DNA from: Segatella copri
GTDB lineage: Bacteria > Bacteroidota > Bacteroidia > Bacteroidales > Bacteroidaceae
Assembly: GCF_019127135.1 (NCBI RefSeq)
Contig: NZ_JAHOEA010000013.1
Location: 1-64,000, forward strand
Direction: 5' to 3'
DNA: 64,000 nt
Positions 28,243-37,438 of this stretch are shown one piece after another; the first letter of the stretch is position 1; each line of letters starts with the position of its first letter. The position numbers and the translations under genes were made by a program. Below the pieces are notes generated by a model that searched no databases, was not told the origin of the DNA, and was given only the letters and a program-made list of their open reading frames with translations.

Positions 28243-29568
28243 ATGGAAAACCAAAGTAAAAATGGCAATATCATCGCTATTATCACGATGATGTTCCTCT
28301 ACGCCATGATTTCGTTCGTAACGAATTTGGCTGCTCCTATCGGAGTTATTTGGAAAAATGTATTCGCTGACAGCGGAAGTGCCAACATGATCGGTATGTT
28401 GGGTAACGCCATGAACTTCTTGGCTTACCTCTTCATGGGTATCCCTGCAGGTAAGTTGCTCACCAAGATCGGTTACAAGAAGACAGCCCTCACCGGTATC
28501 GCTACCGGATTCGTAGGCGTGCTCATCCAGTTCCTTTCCGGTAAGTTCGGTGCCGATATCTCAGGCTTCGCTGTTTACCTCTTCGGTGCGTTCATCTCAG
28601 GTTTCGCAGTATGTATTTTGAATACTGTTGTTAACCCAATGTTGAACCTTATCGGTGGTGGTGGTAACCGCGGTAACCAGCTGAATCTCATCGGTGGTAC
28701 ATTGAACAGTTTATCTGGCACTTTAACCCCAATGCTCGTAGGTGCCCTTATCGGTACAGTTACTGCTAACACCAAAATGGTAGATGTAAACCTCGTACTT
28801 TACATTGCCCTTGCCGTATTCGCAGCAGCATTCGTTATCTTGAACTTCATCCCTATTCAGGATCCAGAGATGGGTAAGACTACAGACAAGACTGTATTCG
28901 AGCATTCACCATGGGCTTTCCGCCACTTCAACCTCGGCGTTATCGCAATCTTCGTTTATGTAGGTGTTGAGGTAGGCATTCCTGGAACATTGAACTTCTA
29001 CATTTCTGATACTACAGCAAATGGTGGTGGTTTCATCAATGGTACAGCCTTGGCAAATGCAGCAGCTATCGGTGGTTTCGTTGCAGGTACATATTGGCTC
29101 CTGATGCTGGTTGGTCGTCTTTGCTCCAGCTTTATTGCTGACAAGGTATCTAGCCGCATGATGATGATGATTGCCAATGGTGCAGGTATGATCTTTATCG
29201 TCCTCGCCGTACTTCTCGGCAAGTCAACAACAGTAGAAATGCCTGTATTTACAGGTACATCATTCCAGATGGTAACAGTGCCTGTCGCTGCTATGTTCCT
29301 GGTACTCTGCGGTCTCTGCACTTCCATCATGTGGTCTTCTATCTTCAACCTTGCTACTGAGGGTCTTGGCAAGTATACAGCCCAGGCTTCAGGTATCTTC
29401 ATGATGATGGTAGTAGGTGGCGGATTGATGCCATTGGTACAGAACTTCATCGCAGACAACGCTGGCTATATGGCTAGTTACATTGTGCCTCTCATCTGTA
29501 TGGCATACATGTTCTTCTATGCTGTAGCTGGTTGCAAGAACATCAACAAGGATATTCCTGTTGATTAA
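28243..29568 (+). CDS. Sugar MFS transporter (glucose/galactose porter type)
   Basis: A 441-residue protein with about 12 hydrophobic segments, of the FucP/GlcP branch of the major facilitator superfamily. Features include MNFLAYLFMGIPAGKLLTKI in the first loop and GFAVCILNTVVNPMLNLIGG in the middle. It is a cytoplasmic-membrane proton- or sodium-coupled importer. Position between galM and galK suggests galactose (or glucose) as substrate, matching the galM-transporter-galK order known from Bacteroides thetaiotaomicron. Substrate is inferred from context only. Confidence 0.9.
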   Translation: MENQSKNGNIIAIITMMFLYAMISFVTNLAAPIGVIWKNVFADSGSANMIGMLGNAMNFLAYLFMGIPAGKLLTKIGYKKTALTGIATGFVGVLIQFLSGKFGADISGFAVYLFGAFISGFAVCILNTVVNPMLNLIGGGGNRGNQLNLIGGTLNSLSGTLTPMLVGALIGTVTANTKMVDVNLVLYIALAVFAAAFVILNFIPIQDPEMGKTTDKTVFEHSPWAFRHFNLGVIAIFVYVGVEVGIPGTLNFYISDTTANGGGFINGTALANAAAIGGFVAGTYWLLMLVGRLCSSFIADKVSSRMMMMIANGAGMIFIVLAVLLGKSTTVEMPVFTGTSFQMVTVPVAAMFLVLCGLCTSIMWSSIFNLATEGLGKYTAQASGIFMMMVVGGGLMPLVQNFIADNAGYMASYIVPLICMAYMFFYAVAGCKNINKDIPVD

Positions 29569-29582
29569 TAACACGAAATAAA

Positions 29583-29615
29583 TTAGCCCTAAGGCATATA
29601 AAGTCTTAGGGCTAA
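29583..29615 (+). terminator. Hairpin between transporter and galK
   Basis: TAGCCCTAAG and CTTAGGGCTA arms with an 11-nt loop. There is no T run, so it may be an RNA stabiliser or attenuating hairpin rather than a full terminator. Confidence 0.55.
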
Positions 29616-29664
29616 ATCATATAATCAAATCTTAAATAACAACCCAACAAAAACTTAACTAATT

Positions 29665-30825
29665 ATGGATATTGAAAAAGTAAGAAGCCGCTTCATCAAG
29701 CATTTCGATGGTAAAACAGGTAACATCTACATGTCACCAGGTCGTATTAACTTGATTGGTGAGCATACCGATTATAATGGTGGATTTGTTTTCCCAGGTG
29801 CAGTAGATAAGGGTATCATGGCAGAAATCCGTCCTAACGGAACAGATACCGTCATGCTCTACTCTATCGACTTGAAAGATCGTGTAGAATTCAAGGTTAA
29901 TGATCCTGAAGGTCCACGCGCTTCATGGGCACGTTATATCTATGGTGTTTGCCAGGAGATGAAGGCTTTGGGCGTTGACGTGAAGGGTTTCAATGCAGCA
30001 TTCTATGGTGATGTGCCTCTCGGTGCAGGTATGTCTTCTTCTGCTGCTCTTGAAAGCTGTTTTGCTTTTGCTTTGAACGACCTCTTTGGTGACAACAAGG
30101 TTTCTAAATGGGATCTCGTTCTCGCAGGTCAGGCTACAGAGCACAAGTATGTAGGTGTTAACTGCGGTATCATGGACCAGTTCGCTTCTGTTTTCGGTAA
30201 GGAAGGTAAGTTGATGCGTCTTGATTGCAACAGCCGCGAATTTGAATACTTCCCATTCGAACCTAAGGGCTACAAGCTCTGCTTGGTAAACTCTAAGGTA
30301 AAGCACGAGTTGGCAGGTTCTCCATACAACGACCGTCGCAACTCTTGCGAAAATGTTGTTAAGCACATTGCAGCAAAGCACCCAGAAGCTAAGTTCGAAA
30401 CTCTCCGTGATTGCACATGGGAGCAGCTGGAGGAAGTTCGCGCTGAGGTTGGCGAAGAGGATTACAACCGCGCTCACTTCGTATTGGGCGAAAAGGACCG
30501 CGTTTTGGCAGTCTGCGATGCTCTTGAGAAGGGTGACTACGAGACTGTAGGTCAGAAGATGTACGAGACTCACCACGGCTTGAGCAAGGAATACGAGGTT
30601 AGCTGCGAGGAACTCGACTTCTTGAATGAAGTGGCTAAGGAGAATGGTGTTACTGGTAGCCGTATCATGGGCGGTGGCTTCGGTGGCTGCACCATCAACT
30701 TGGTAAAGGACGATATCTACGACAAGTTCGTTGCGGACGTTACAGCTAAGTTCACAGCCAAATATGGTCATGCTCCAGAGATTTACCCTGTAATCATCTC
30801 TGAGGGTTCTCACAAGGTTTGCTAA
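29665..30825 (+). CDS. galK: Galactokinase
   Basis: A 386-residue GHMP kinase that phosphorylates D-galactose at C1 (first step of the Leloir pathway). The galactose-binding signature GRINLIGEHTDYNGG is at about residues 27-41, the ATP-binding GHMP loop is GDVPLGAGMSSSAALES (about 117-133), and the C-terminal GHMP block is RIMGGGFGGCTINL. Terminated by a strong hairpin before the arabinose module begins. galT/galE are not in the window. Confidence 0.97.
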   Translation: MDIEKVRSRFIKHFDGKTGNIYMSPGRINLIGEHTDYNGGFVFPGAVDKGIMAEIRPNGTDTVMLYSIDLKDRVEFKVNDPEGPRASWARYIYGVCQEMKALGVDVKGFNAAFYGDVPLGAGMSSSAALESCFAFALNDLFGDNKVSKWDLVLAGQATEHKYVGVNCGIMDQFASVFGKEGKLMRLDCNSREFEYFPFEPKGYKLCLVNSKVKHELAGSPYNDRRNSCENVVKHIAAKHPEAKFETLRDCTWEQLEEVRAEVGEEDYNRAHFVLGEKDRVLAVCDALEKGDYETVGQKMYETHHGLSKEYEVSCEELDFLNEVAKENGVTGSRIMGGGFGGCTINLVKDDIYDKFVADVTAKFTAKYGHAPEIYPVIISEGSHKVC

Positions 30826-30851
30826 TATATATATTATATATTAATATAAGG

Positions 30852-30887
30852 AACTGCAGTTAGTATTTGCTAACTGCAGTTTTTTTG
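30852..30887 (+). terminator. galK terminator
   Basis: AACTGCAGTTAG and CTAACTGCAGTT arms, 6-nt loop, then a run of seven to eight T. Confidence 0.93.
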
Positions 30888-30908
30888 TTCCAAATAAGCC
30901 AAAAAAAG

Positions 30909-30999
30909 GCGTTTTCATACAAATAGTGTTAAAAAGACACTTTAGCAGAAAAAAAGTTAGGGAAAACGCTTGCAGATTCGAAATAAAATTGTAATTTTA
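30909..30999 (+). promoter_or_regulatory. Arabinose-module promoter region with inverted repeats
   Basis: GCGTTTTC (30909-30916) is inverted as GAAAACGC (30962-30969), and AGTGT/ACACT lie between. TTG at 30970-30972, 19 bp, then TAATTTTA at 30992 resembles a weakened -33/-7 pair. The inverted arms are candidate operator sites, possibly for the NUDIX-type AraR encoded downstream (inference). Confidence 0.5.
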
Positions 31000-31036
31000 C
31001 ACCCAAAATGAATAGACAATAAAAAACAGCCTAAAA

Positions 31037-32224
31037 ATGAGTACATTTAAGACCCTATTTATGGGAGTTGGTTTTGCGGCTATCGCTACCCTCTCAGCTT
31101 GTTCATCAAGCAGCAATGCAAGTCTCACACAATCTGGTTTGAATCCAGCAGATTTCGATTCAACAGTATTGGGCAAGAAGACTGAGTTAGTAACTCTCAA
31201 GAATGCAAACGGCATGGAAGTTTGCCTCACCAATTATGGTGGACGTGTCGTTTCCATTTCCGTTCCTGATAAGAACGGAAAGCCAACGGATGTGGTTCTG
31301 GGTTACGACAACATACACCAGTATGCTGACACACTTAACTCTCCTTCGGATTATGGTTCTTCTGTAGGACGTTATGCCAACCGTATCAAGGATGCTAAAC
31401 TTTCACTTGCTGGTTCAACATACCAGTTGAAGGCAAATGATAATGGCAACTGCCTGCATGGTGGTGGTGCTACAGGATGGTTGAACCAGGTTTACGACAT
31501 TACAGAGAAAAACGACTCATCCGTTACCTTCACTATCAATGCGAAGGATGGCGAGAATGGATTCCCTGGCAACGTAACAGCAACAGCTAAGTATACCGTC
31601 AAGAGTAACAACACACTCGACATCGAGTTTGGTGCCACAACAGACAAAGAAACCGTTGTCAACATGACCAACCACAGTTACTTTAACTTGAACGGCGATC
31701 CATCTAAGGAAGGTTTCGATCAGGTAATGTACATCAATGCAGATAAGTTTACTCCTGCAGATTCACTTTACATCCCAACAGGTGAAATCAAGAGCGTAGA
31801 AGGAACCCCTATGGATTTCCGTACACCTGCAGAAATCGGCAAGAAGGTAGATTATAACTTTGACCAGATTAAGAATGCCACAGGTTACGACCACAACTGG
31901 TGTTTGAACACATATAAGGATGGTAAGGGCGATGACAAAACAGTTTGTGCAAGCCTCTACTCACCAAAGAGCGGTATCCTTCTTGAAGTATTTACCAACG
32001 AGCCTGGTATTCAGGTCTACACTGGTAACTTCCAAGGTACAGGTATTGCCTGCAAGCATGGCATCAAGTATCCTAAACACGTAAGCGTTTGCTTCGAGAG
32101 CCAGAAATATCCTGATTCTCCAACCAAGATTGCTCAGGGTGTAAAGGATTGGACAGATGCCACATTGAAGCCAGGAGAGAAATACTATTCTCACCTCGCT
32201 TACAAATTCAGCGTTAAAAAGTAA
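31037..32224 (+). CDS. Aldose 1-epimerase, lipoprotein
   Basis: A 395-residue mutarotase with a lipoprotein signal (MSTFKTLFMGVGFAAIATLSAC, lipobox LSAC), so it is exported and lipid-anchored, unlike the galM product at 26906. Motifs match that gene: VCLTNYGGRVVSISVPDKNG, SSVGRYANRIKDAKL, NCLHGG, NMTNHSYFNLNGD and VCFESQKYPDSPT. It probably presents the correct anomer of arabinose or galactose to the transporter encoded next. It opens the arabinose module, as in Bacteroides thetaiotaomicron. Confidence 0.93.
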   Translation: MSTFKTLFMGVGFAAIATLSACSSSSNASLTQSGLNPADFDSTVLGKKTELVTLKNANGMEVCLTNYGGRVVSISVPDKNGKPTDVVLGYDNIHQYADTLNSPSDYGSSVGRYANRIKDAKLSLAGSTYQLKANDNGNCLHGGGATGWLNQVYDITEKNDSSVTFTINAKDGENGFPGNVTATAKYTVKSNNTLDIEFGATTDKETVVNMTNHSYFNLNGDPSKEGFDQVMYINADKFTPADSLYIPTGEIKSVEGTPMDFRTPAEIGKKVDYNFDQIKNATGYDHNWCLNTYKDGKGDDKTVCASLYSPKSGILLEVFTNEPGIQVYTGNFQGTGIACKHGIKYPKHVSVCFESQKYPDSPTKIAQGVKDWTDATLKPGEKYYSHLAYKFSVKK

Positions 32225-32242
32225 GCGTAAGTTAGTTTAAAA

Positions 32243-32282
32243 GTTAGCGAACCGGCGGATAAAATCCGCCGGAACAGCTAAC
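32243..32282 (+). terminator. Strong GC-rich hairpin after the epimerase gene
   Basis: GTTAGC...GCTAAC outside and CCGGCGGAT/ATCCGCCGG inside, AAA loop. There is no T run, so it may act as an mRNA-stabilising or processing hairpin within the operon. Confidence 0.6.
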
Positions 32283-32406
32283 ATCCAACAAGAAGTTTTC
32301 GCAATGACAAAAAACGAAATGTGCTGGATAAGAAACTAACATAATAAGCATCCAATAAAAGAGAAAAACAAACAAATAATAATAAACAAACAATCTTATA
32401 GTAATT

Positions 32407-34131
32407 ATGAATTGGAATTCAACAGAATTCGTATGGCTTGATTGGGCTGTACTCGCCATTGGTGTAATCGGCGTAATTTGGGCTGTCTGGCACGCAATCG
32501 TGAAAGACAGAAAGGCTCAGAAAGGTGAAGACTCTTCTGCTTATCTCTTCGGTAAGGGTGAGCCATGGTATGTAATCGGTATGGCTATTTTTGCTGCCAA
32601 CATTGGTTCTGAGCACCTCGTTGGTTTGGCAGGTACAGGTGCCAAGAGTGGTGTCGGTATGGCACACTGGGAGATGCAGGGTTGGATGATCCTCATCCTC
32701 GGTTGGTTGTTCGTACCTTTCTATCAGTTGCTCATCAACAAGATGGGTAAAATCATCACCATGCCAGACTTCCTGAAGTTCCGCTATACCCAGCGCACAG
32801 GTTCATGGCTCTCTATCATCACCCTCGTAGCTTACATCCTTACTAAGGTGAGTGTTACAGCCCTTACAGGTGGTATCTTCTTTGAATATCTTTGGGGCTT
32901 GAACTTTTGGGCTGGTGCCATCGGCTTGATTATCCTCACTACCATCTTCACCGTATTCGGTGGTATGAAGGGTGTGATGACATTGTCAACCATCCAGACT
33001 CCTATCCTCGTCATCGGTTCTTTCCTCGTACTCTTCCTCGGTCTCTCTACCCTCGGCGGTGGCAGCATCTCTGCCGGTTGGGCCGACATGATGGATTACT
33101 GCGGCAAGCTGAACAATGGTTATGGTACAACTCACATGTTCCACTGGGAGGCTGGTGACTCTATGTATCAGGAATATCCTGGTTTCGTAGTATTCATCGG
33201 TGCAACCATCATCGGTTTCTGGTACTGGTGTACAGACCAGCACATCGTTCAGCGTGTACTCGGTCAGGTTCCTGGCGAGAGCAACGTAGAGGTTATGAAG
33301 CGTGCCCGCCGCGGTACTATCGCAGCCGGTTTCTTCAAGGTACTCCCTTGCTTCATGTTCCTGATTCCAGGTATGATTGCAGCCGCTTTGGCTCAGAAGG
33401 GCGCTATCCAGATGAACGAGACTGATGCAGCCTTCGCCATCATGGTAAAGACCGTACTTCCTGCAGGTATCAAGGGAATCGTAACTATCGGTTTCATCTG
33501 TGCATTGGTTGCTTCATTGGCAGCATTCTTCAATAGTTGTGCTACCCTCTTCACCGAGGACTTCTACAAGCCATTGAAGAAGGGCATGTCTGAGGCTCAC
33601 TACGTACTCGTTGGCCGTATCGCTACCGTTGTAGTTGTGGTTCTTGGTTTCGCATGGTTGCCAATCATGATGAAGATGGATACATTGTACAATTATCTCC
33701 AGGGTATCCAGTCACTCCTGGCTCCAGCCATGGTAGCCGTATTTGCAATGGGTATCTTCTTCAAGAAGATTACTCCAAAGGCAGGTGAATACACCATGAT
33801 TACCGGTTTCCTCATCGGTATGCTCCGCCTCGTTACCAACGTCATCACTGATACAGGTAAGGCAACAATGGATGGTGCATTCTGGGATTACACCGCATGG
33901 TTCTGGCAGACCAACTGGCTCGTATTCGAGTGCTGGTTGCTCGTATTCCTCATCATCTTCATGATAGTAGTAAGCTGCTTCACTCCAGCTCCAAGCAAGG
34001 AGCAGGTAGAGGCAATCACCTTCACATCAGACTTCAAGAAGTCTATCCGTGAGAGTTGGAGTGCCTTCGATATTGTCGGTACACTCGTAGTAATCGGCCT
34101 CTGCGCAGCATTCTACGCATACTTCTGGTAA
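32407..34131 (+). CDS. Sodium/sugar symporter (SSS/SGLT-like), probable arabinose transporter
   Basis: A 574-residue membrane protein with about 14 hydrophobic segments. SGLT-type blocks are visible: AIFAANIGSEHLVGLAGTGA, MPDFLKFRYTQRTGSWLS, WYWCTDQHIVQRVLGQ (the conserved sugar-binding/gating block with WCTDQ) and ASLAAFFNSCATLFTEDFYK. It imports a monosaccharide with sodium. Position between the epimerase lipoprotein and araR-araD-araA-araB points to L-arabinose; this matches the known Bacteroides ara locus. Substrate is inferred. Confidence 0.93.
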   Translation: MNWNSTEFVWLDWAVLAIGVIGVIWAVWHAIVKDRKAQKGEDSSAYLFGKGEPWYVIGMAIFAANIGSEHLVGLAGTGAKSGVGMAHWEMQGWMILILGWLFVPFYQLLINKMGKIITMPDFLKFRYTQRTGSWLSIITLVAYILTKVSVTALTGGIFFEYLWGLNFWAGAIGLIILTTIFTVFGGMKGVMTLSTIQTPILVIGSFLVLFLGLSTLGGGSISAGWADMMDYCGKLNNGYGTTHMFHWEAGDSMYQEYPGFVVFIGATIIGFWYWCTDQHIVQRVLGQVPGESNVEVMKRARRGTIAAGFFKVLPCFMFLIPGMIAAALAQKGAIQMNETDAAFAIMVKTVLPAGIKGIVTIGFICALVASLAAFFNSCATLFTEDFYKPLKKGMSEAHYVLVGRIATVVVVVLGFAWLPIMMKMDTLYNYLQGIQSLLAPAMVAVFAMGIFFKKITPKAGEYTMITGFLIGMLRLVTNVITDTGKATMDGAFWDYTAWFWQTNWLVFECWLLVFLIIFMIVVSCFTPAPSKEQVEAITFTSDFKKSIRESWSAFDIVGTLVVIGLCAAFYAYFW

Positions 34132-34146
34132 AATATTATTCCCATC

Positions 34147-34243
34147 AGGAGTAAGAAGTGAGGAGTCTGGAATTTTCTCAAAAATCAGACAAAACAGTTT
34201 TCTGTTGAAAAAAACGCAATCCTTACTTCTCCTTCTTACTCCT
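34147..34243. repeat. Heptad repeat flanked as inverted arms
   Basis: AGGAGTAAGAAG (34147-34158) recurs inverted as CTTCTTACTCCT (34232-34243), both within longer heptad-like runs. It lies in the gap between transporter and araR. Confidence 0.7.
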
Positions 34244-34334
34244 TGATATTCTCTCGAAGCCGCTCTCTGAAGAGCAAGCACAAAGAATACAACTATACAT
34301 ACATTGAATCATTACATCAAAACAGCAAAAGACC

Positions 34335-35015
34335 ATGACCCAGTTTTATAATGAATACTCCAAAGTATTAGTATCCGTCGATTGTATCATTTTCGGTTTC
34401 AACGGTAGCAACCTCCAGGTACTGATAGGTAAACGCAAGATGGACCCAGGAAGAGGCGAATGGTCACTCTATGGTGGTTTCGTTGGTGCAACAGAAAATC
34501 TAGAAGATGCAGCCAACAGAGTCATCCTGGAACTTACTGGAATGAAAAACCTCTATATAAGACAAGTAGGAGCTTTCGGCCGCATCGACCGTGACCCAGG
34601 TGAGCGAGTTATCTCTATCGCCTATTGCACTCTCATCAATGTGAAAGACTATGACGACAGCCTCCGTGTAGAACACGGATTGGAATGGGTTAGTCTGAAT
34701 GAACTTCCAGAACTTTACTCAGACCACAAACTCATGATTCGCAATGCTATCGCTCAGATACGCCGCCGTATCAATCATGAGCCATTAAGTTTCAAACTCC
34801 TCCCCGACCTCTTTACCCTGACACAGCTTCAGCACGTATTCGAGGCAGTAATAGGCGAAGAGATTGACAAGCGCAACTTCCGCAAACGCGTGAAGGATAT
34901 CGACTTCATCGAGAAGACAGAACTCATCGATAAAGTCAACTCGAAACGAGGCGCCGCCCTCTACCGCTTCAACAAGAAAGCATACGAGGAAGACCCATCG
35001 TTCAACTTGAAATAG
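34335..35015 (+). CDS. araR: NUDIX-type transcriptional regulator AraR
   Basis: A 226-residue protein with a NUDIX-like domain (residues 10-150: VLVSVDCIIFGFNGSNLQVL, GEWSLYGGFVGATENLEDAA) and a C-terminal winged-helix (TLTQLQHVFEAVIGEEIDKR, RNFRKRVKDIDFIEKTELID). This is the NrtR-related family, in which Bacteroides AraR senses L-arabinose and represses ara genes. The NUDIX catalytic box is degenerate (VILELTG instead of REL-EE-G). Its place inside the ara operon strongly supports autoregulated control of arabinose use. Confidence 0.93.
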   Translation: MTQFYNEYSKVLVSVDCIIFGFNGSNLQVLIGKRKMDPGRGEWSLYGGFVGATENLEDAANRVILELTGMKNLYIRQVGAFGRIDRDPGERVISIAYCTLINVKDYDDSLRVEHGLEWVSLNELPELYSDHKLMIRNAIAQIRRRINHEPLSFKLLPDLFTLTQLQHVFEAVIGEEIDKRNFRKRVKDIDFIEKTELIDKVNSKRGAALYRFNKKAYEEDPSFNLK

Positions 35016-35042
35016 AATAAACAACTTTAAACAAAAGATATT

Positions 35043-35741
35043 ATGTTAGAAGAATTAAAAGAAAAAGTGTTCAAGGCAAACCTTGATCTCGTTAAGCACA
35101 ACCTCGTGCTCTTTACATGGGGTAATGTGAGCGGAATCGACCGCGAAAAAGGTCTGGTTGTCATCAAGCCATCTGGCGTCGACTATGACACCATGAAGGC
35201 TAGCGATATGGTAGTGGTAGACTTGGAAACAGGTAAGGTAGTAGAAGGCGATCTGAACCCTTCATCTGATACTCCAACCCACTTGGTTCTCTACCGCGCA
35301 TTCCCTGAGTTGGGTGGCGTAGTTCATACCCACTCTACTTATGCTACAGCTTGGGCACAGGCTGGCTTGGACATCCCTAACATTGGTACAACTCATGCTG
35401 ATTACTTCCACGATTGCATCCCTTGCACTGATGCGATGACCGAGGATATGATGGCAGAATATGAGCACAACACAGGTGTTGTCATCGTTGATCGTTTCAA
35501 GAAAGACAACATCAACCCGGTTCATACTCCGGGCGTATTGGTTAAGAACCATGGTCCTTTCACATGGGGTAAGGATGCTGACCAGGCTGTTTATCACGCA
35601 GTAGTAGCTGAACAGGTGGCAAAAATGGCTTTCATCTCATTCTCTGTGAATCCAAACACCACCATGAACCCATTGCTCGTAGAGAAGCACTTCAACCGCA
35701 AGCACGGCCCTAACGCTTACTACGGACAGAAAAAGCACTAA
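35043..35741 (+). CDS. araD: L-ribulose-5-phosphate 4-epimerase
   Basis: A 232-residue class II aldolase-fold enzyme of standard length, converting L-ribulose-5-P to D-xylulose-5-P. Zinc-binding histidines are in [18 protein letters not shown] (about residue 95), and the phosphate site includes [10 protein letters not shown] and [19 protein letters not shown]. The C-terminal [20 protein letters not shown] is characteristic. It is 27 bp after araR and 65 bp before the araA start, in one operon. Confidence 0.96.
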   Translation: MLEELKEKVFKANLDLVKHNLVLFTWGNVSGIDREKGLVVIKPSGVDYDTMKASDMVVVDLETGKVVEGDLNPSSDTPTHLVLYRAFPELGGVVHTHSTYATAWAQAGLDIPNIGTTHADYFHDCIPCTDAMTEDMMAEYEHNTGVVIVDRFKKDNINPVHTPGVLVKNHGPFTWGKDADQAVYHAVVAEQVAKMAFISFSVNPNTTMNPLLVEKHFNRKHGPNAYYGQKKH

Positions 35742-35806
35742 TCAACAGTGCTTCAAATAAAGATAATAAATCACATAAACAATAACAATTGATACAACAA
35801 ACAATC

Positions 35807-37348
35807 ATGATTAAAGCATTTGAAAATTTAGAGGTTTGGTTTGTAACTGGTGCACAGCTTCTTTACGGAGGCGAAACAGTTAAGATAGTAGATGGTCACT
35901 CAAAGGACATGGTAGATGGTCTGAACAATAGTGGCATCATTCCAATCAAAGTAGTTTACAAGGGCACAGCTAACTCTTCTGCAGAGGTAGAGGCTGTCAT
36001 GAAGGCTGCCAACAACGACGAGAAGTGTGTAGGTATCATCACATGGATGCACACCTTCTCTCCTGCTAAAATGTGGATCAAGGGCTTGCAGGCTCTCGAG
36101 AAGCCTCTCCTCCACTTCCACACTCAGTACAACGCAGAACTCCCTTGGGATTCTATCGACATGGACTTCATGAACCTCAACCAGTCTGCTCACGGCGACA
36201 TCGAGTTCGGTCACATCTGCACCCGTATGCGCATCCCTAGAAAGGTAGTTGTAGGCTACTGGAAGAGCGAAGAGGCTCAGAAGCAGATTGCAACATGGGC
36301 TCGTGTTGCTGCCGGTGTTGCTGATGCTCACAACGTACGCTGCCTCATGTTCGGTATGAACATGAACAACGTAGCCGTAACAGATGGCGACCGCGTAGAG
36401 TTCGAACAGCGCTTGGGTTACCACGTAGATTACTATCCAGTATCTTCACTCATGGAGTACTACAAGAAGGTAACTGATGCAGAGGCTGATGCCCTCGTTG
36501 AGGAGTACAAGAAAGAGTACACCATCAAGATCGATGAGTCTGGCGAGGAAGTTTATTGGGAGAAGGTGAAGAACGCAGCTAAGGCTGAGATCGCTCTCCG
36601 TCGCGTATTGAAGGATGAGAATGCAGTAGCATTCACAACCAACTTTGATGACCTCGGTGACGCAGACATCGACGATCCAAACTTCTGCGGTTTCGACCAG
36701 ATTCCAGGTTTGGCTTCACAGCGCCTGATGGCAGAGGGCTATGGTTTCGGTGCAGAGGGTGACTGGAAGACAGCTTGCCTCTACCGCACACTTTGGGTTA
36801 TGAACCAGGGCTTGGAGAAGGGTTGCTCATTCCTCGAGGACTATACACTGAACTTCGCTGAGGACCGCACATCAAGCCTCCAGAGCCACATGCTCGAGGT
36901 TTGCCCATTGATCGCTTCAGACAAGCCAAAGCTCGAGGTTCACTTCCTCGGCATCGGTATCCGCAAGCAGCAGACAGCTCGCCTCGTGTTCACATCTAAG
37001 ACTGGTAAGGGTGTTAAGGCAACAGTAGTTGACCTCGGCAATCGTTTCCGTCTCATCGCAAGTGAGGTAGAGTGCATCGAGCCAAAGGCAATGCCTAAGC
37101 TTCCTGTAGCTTCTGCTCTTTGGGTTCCACAGCCAACATTCGAGATTGGTGCAGGTGCTTGGATCCTCGCTGGTGGTACTCACCACAGTGCATTCTCTTA
37201 CGATATCACTGCTGAGTACTGGGAGGACTTCTGCGAGATTCTGGGTATTGAGTTCGTTAACATCGACAAGAACACAACAATCAGCAGCTTCAAGCAGCAG
37301 CTCCGCAACAACGAGATTTATTACATGCTCAACAAGGCGTTGAGATAA
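35807..37348 (+). CDS. araA: L-arabinose isomerase
   Basis: A 513-residue AraA from the ATG of MIKAFENLEVWFVTGAQLLY; an upstream ATG would add six residues. It isomerises L-arabinose to L-ribulose, using Mn. Recognisable blocks are TWMHTFSPAKMWIKGLQALE, LPWDSIDMDFMNLNQSAHGD and GHILEVCPLIAS-type SHMLEVCPLIASDKPKLEVH. Cytoplasmic. Codon use is strongly biased, as in highly expressed genes, like araB, tkt and galK. Confidence 0.97.
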   Translation: MIKAFENLEVWFVTGAQLLYGGETVKIVDGHSKDMVDGLNNSGIIPIKVVYKGTANSSAEVEAVMKAANNDEKCVGIITWMHTFSPAKMWIKGLQALEKPLLHFHTQYNAELPWDSIDMDFMNLNQSAHGDIEFGHICTRMRIPRKVVVGYWKSEEAQKQIATWARVAAGVADAHNVRCLMFGMNMNNVAVTDGDRVEFEQRLGYHVDYYPVSSLMEYYKKVTDAEADALVEEYKKEYTIKIDESGEEVYWEKVKNAAKAEIALRRVLKDENAVAFTTNFDDLGDADIDDPNFCGFDQIPGLASQRLMAEGYGFGAEGDWKTACLYRTLWVMNQGLEKGCSFLEDYTLNFAEDRTSSLQSHMLEVCPLIASDKPKLEVHFLGIGIRKQQTARLVFTSKTGKGVKATVVDLGNRFRLIASEVECIEPKAMPKLPVASALWVPQPTFEIGAGAWILAGGTHHSAFSYDITAEYWEDFCEILGIEFVNIDKNTTISSFKQQLRNNEIYYMLNKALR

Positions 37349-37349
37349 T

Positions 37350-37383
37350 TTAAGTGAAGAGTGAAGAACGAAGAGTGAAAAAT
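37350..37383 (+). repeat. Heptad element (GAAGAGT/GAAGAAC type), single copy
   Basis: It follows directly on the araA stop. Its first 30 bp are identical to the left arm of the inverted pair at 42816-43073. Confidence 0.75.
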
Positions 37384-37438
37384 CCGAATGATTTTCAAGG
37401 CTTTACCCTTTGTTCTTTACATTAAACATTTAAAAGAA

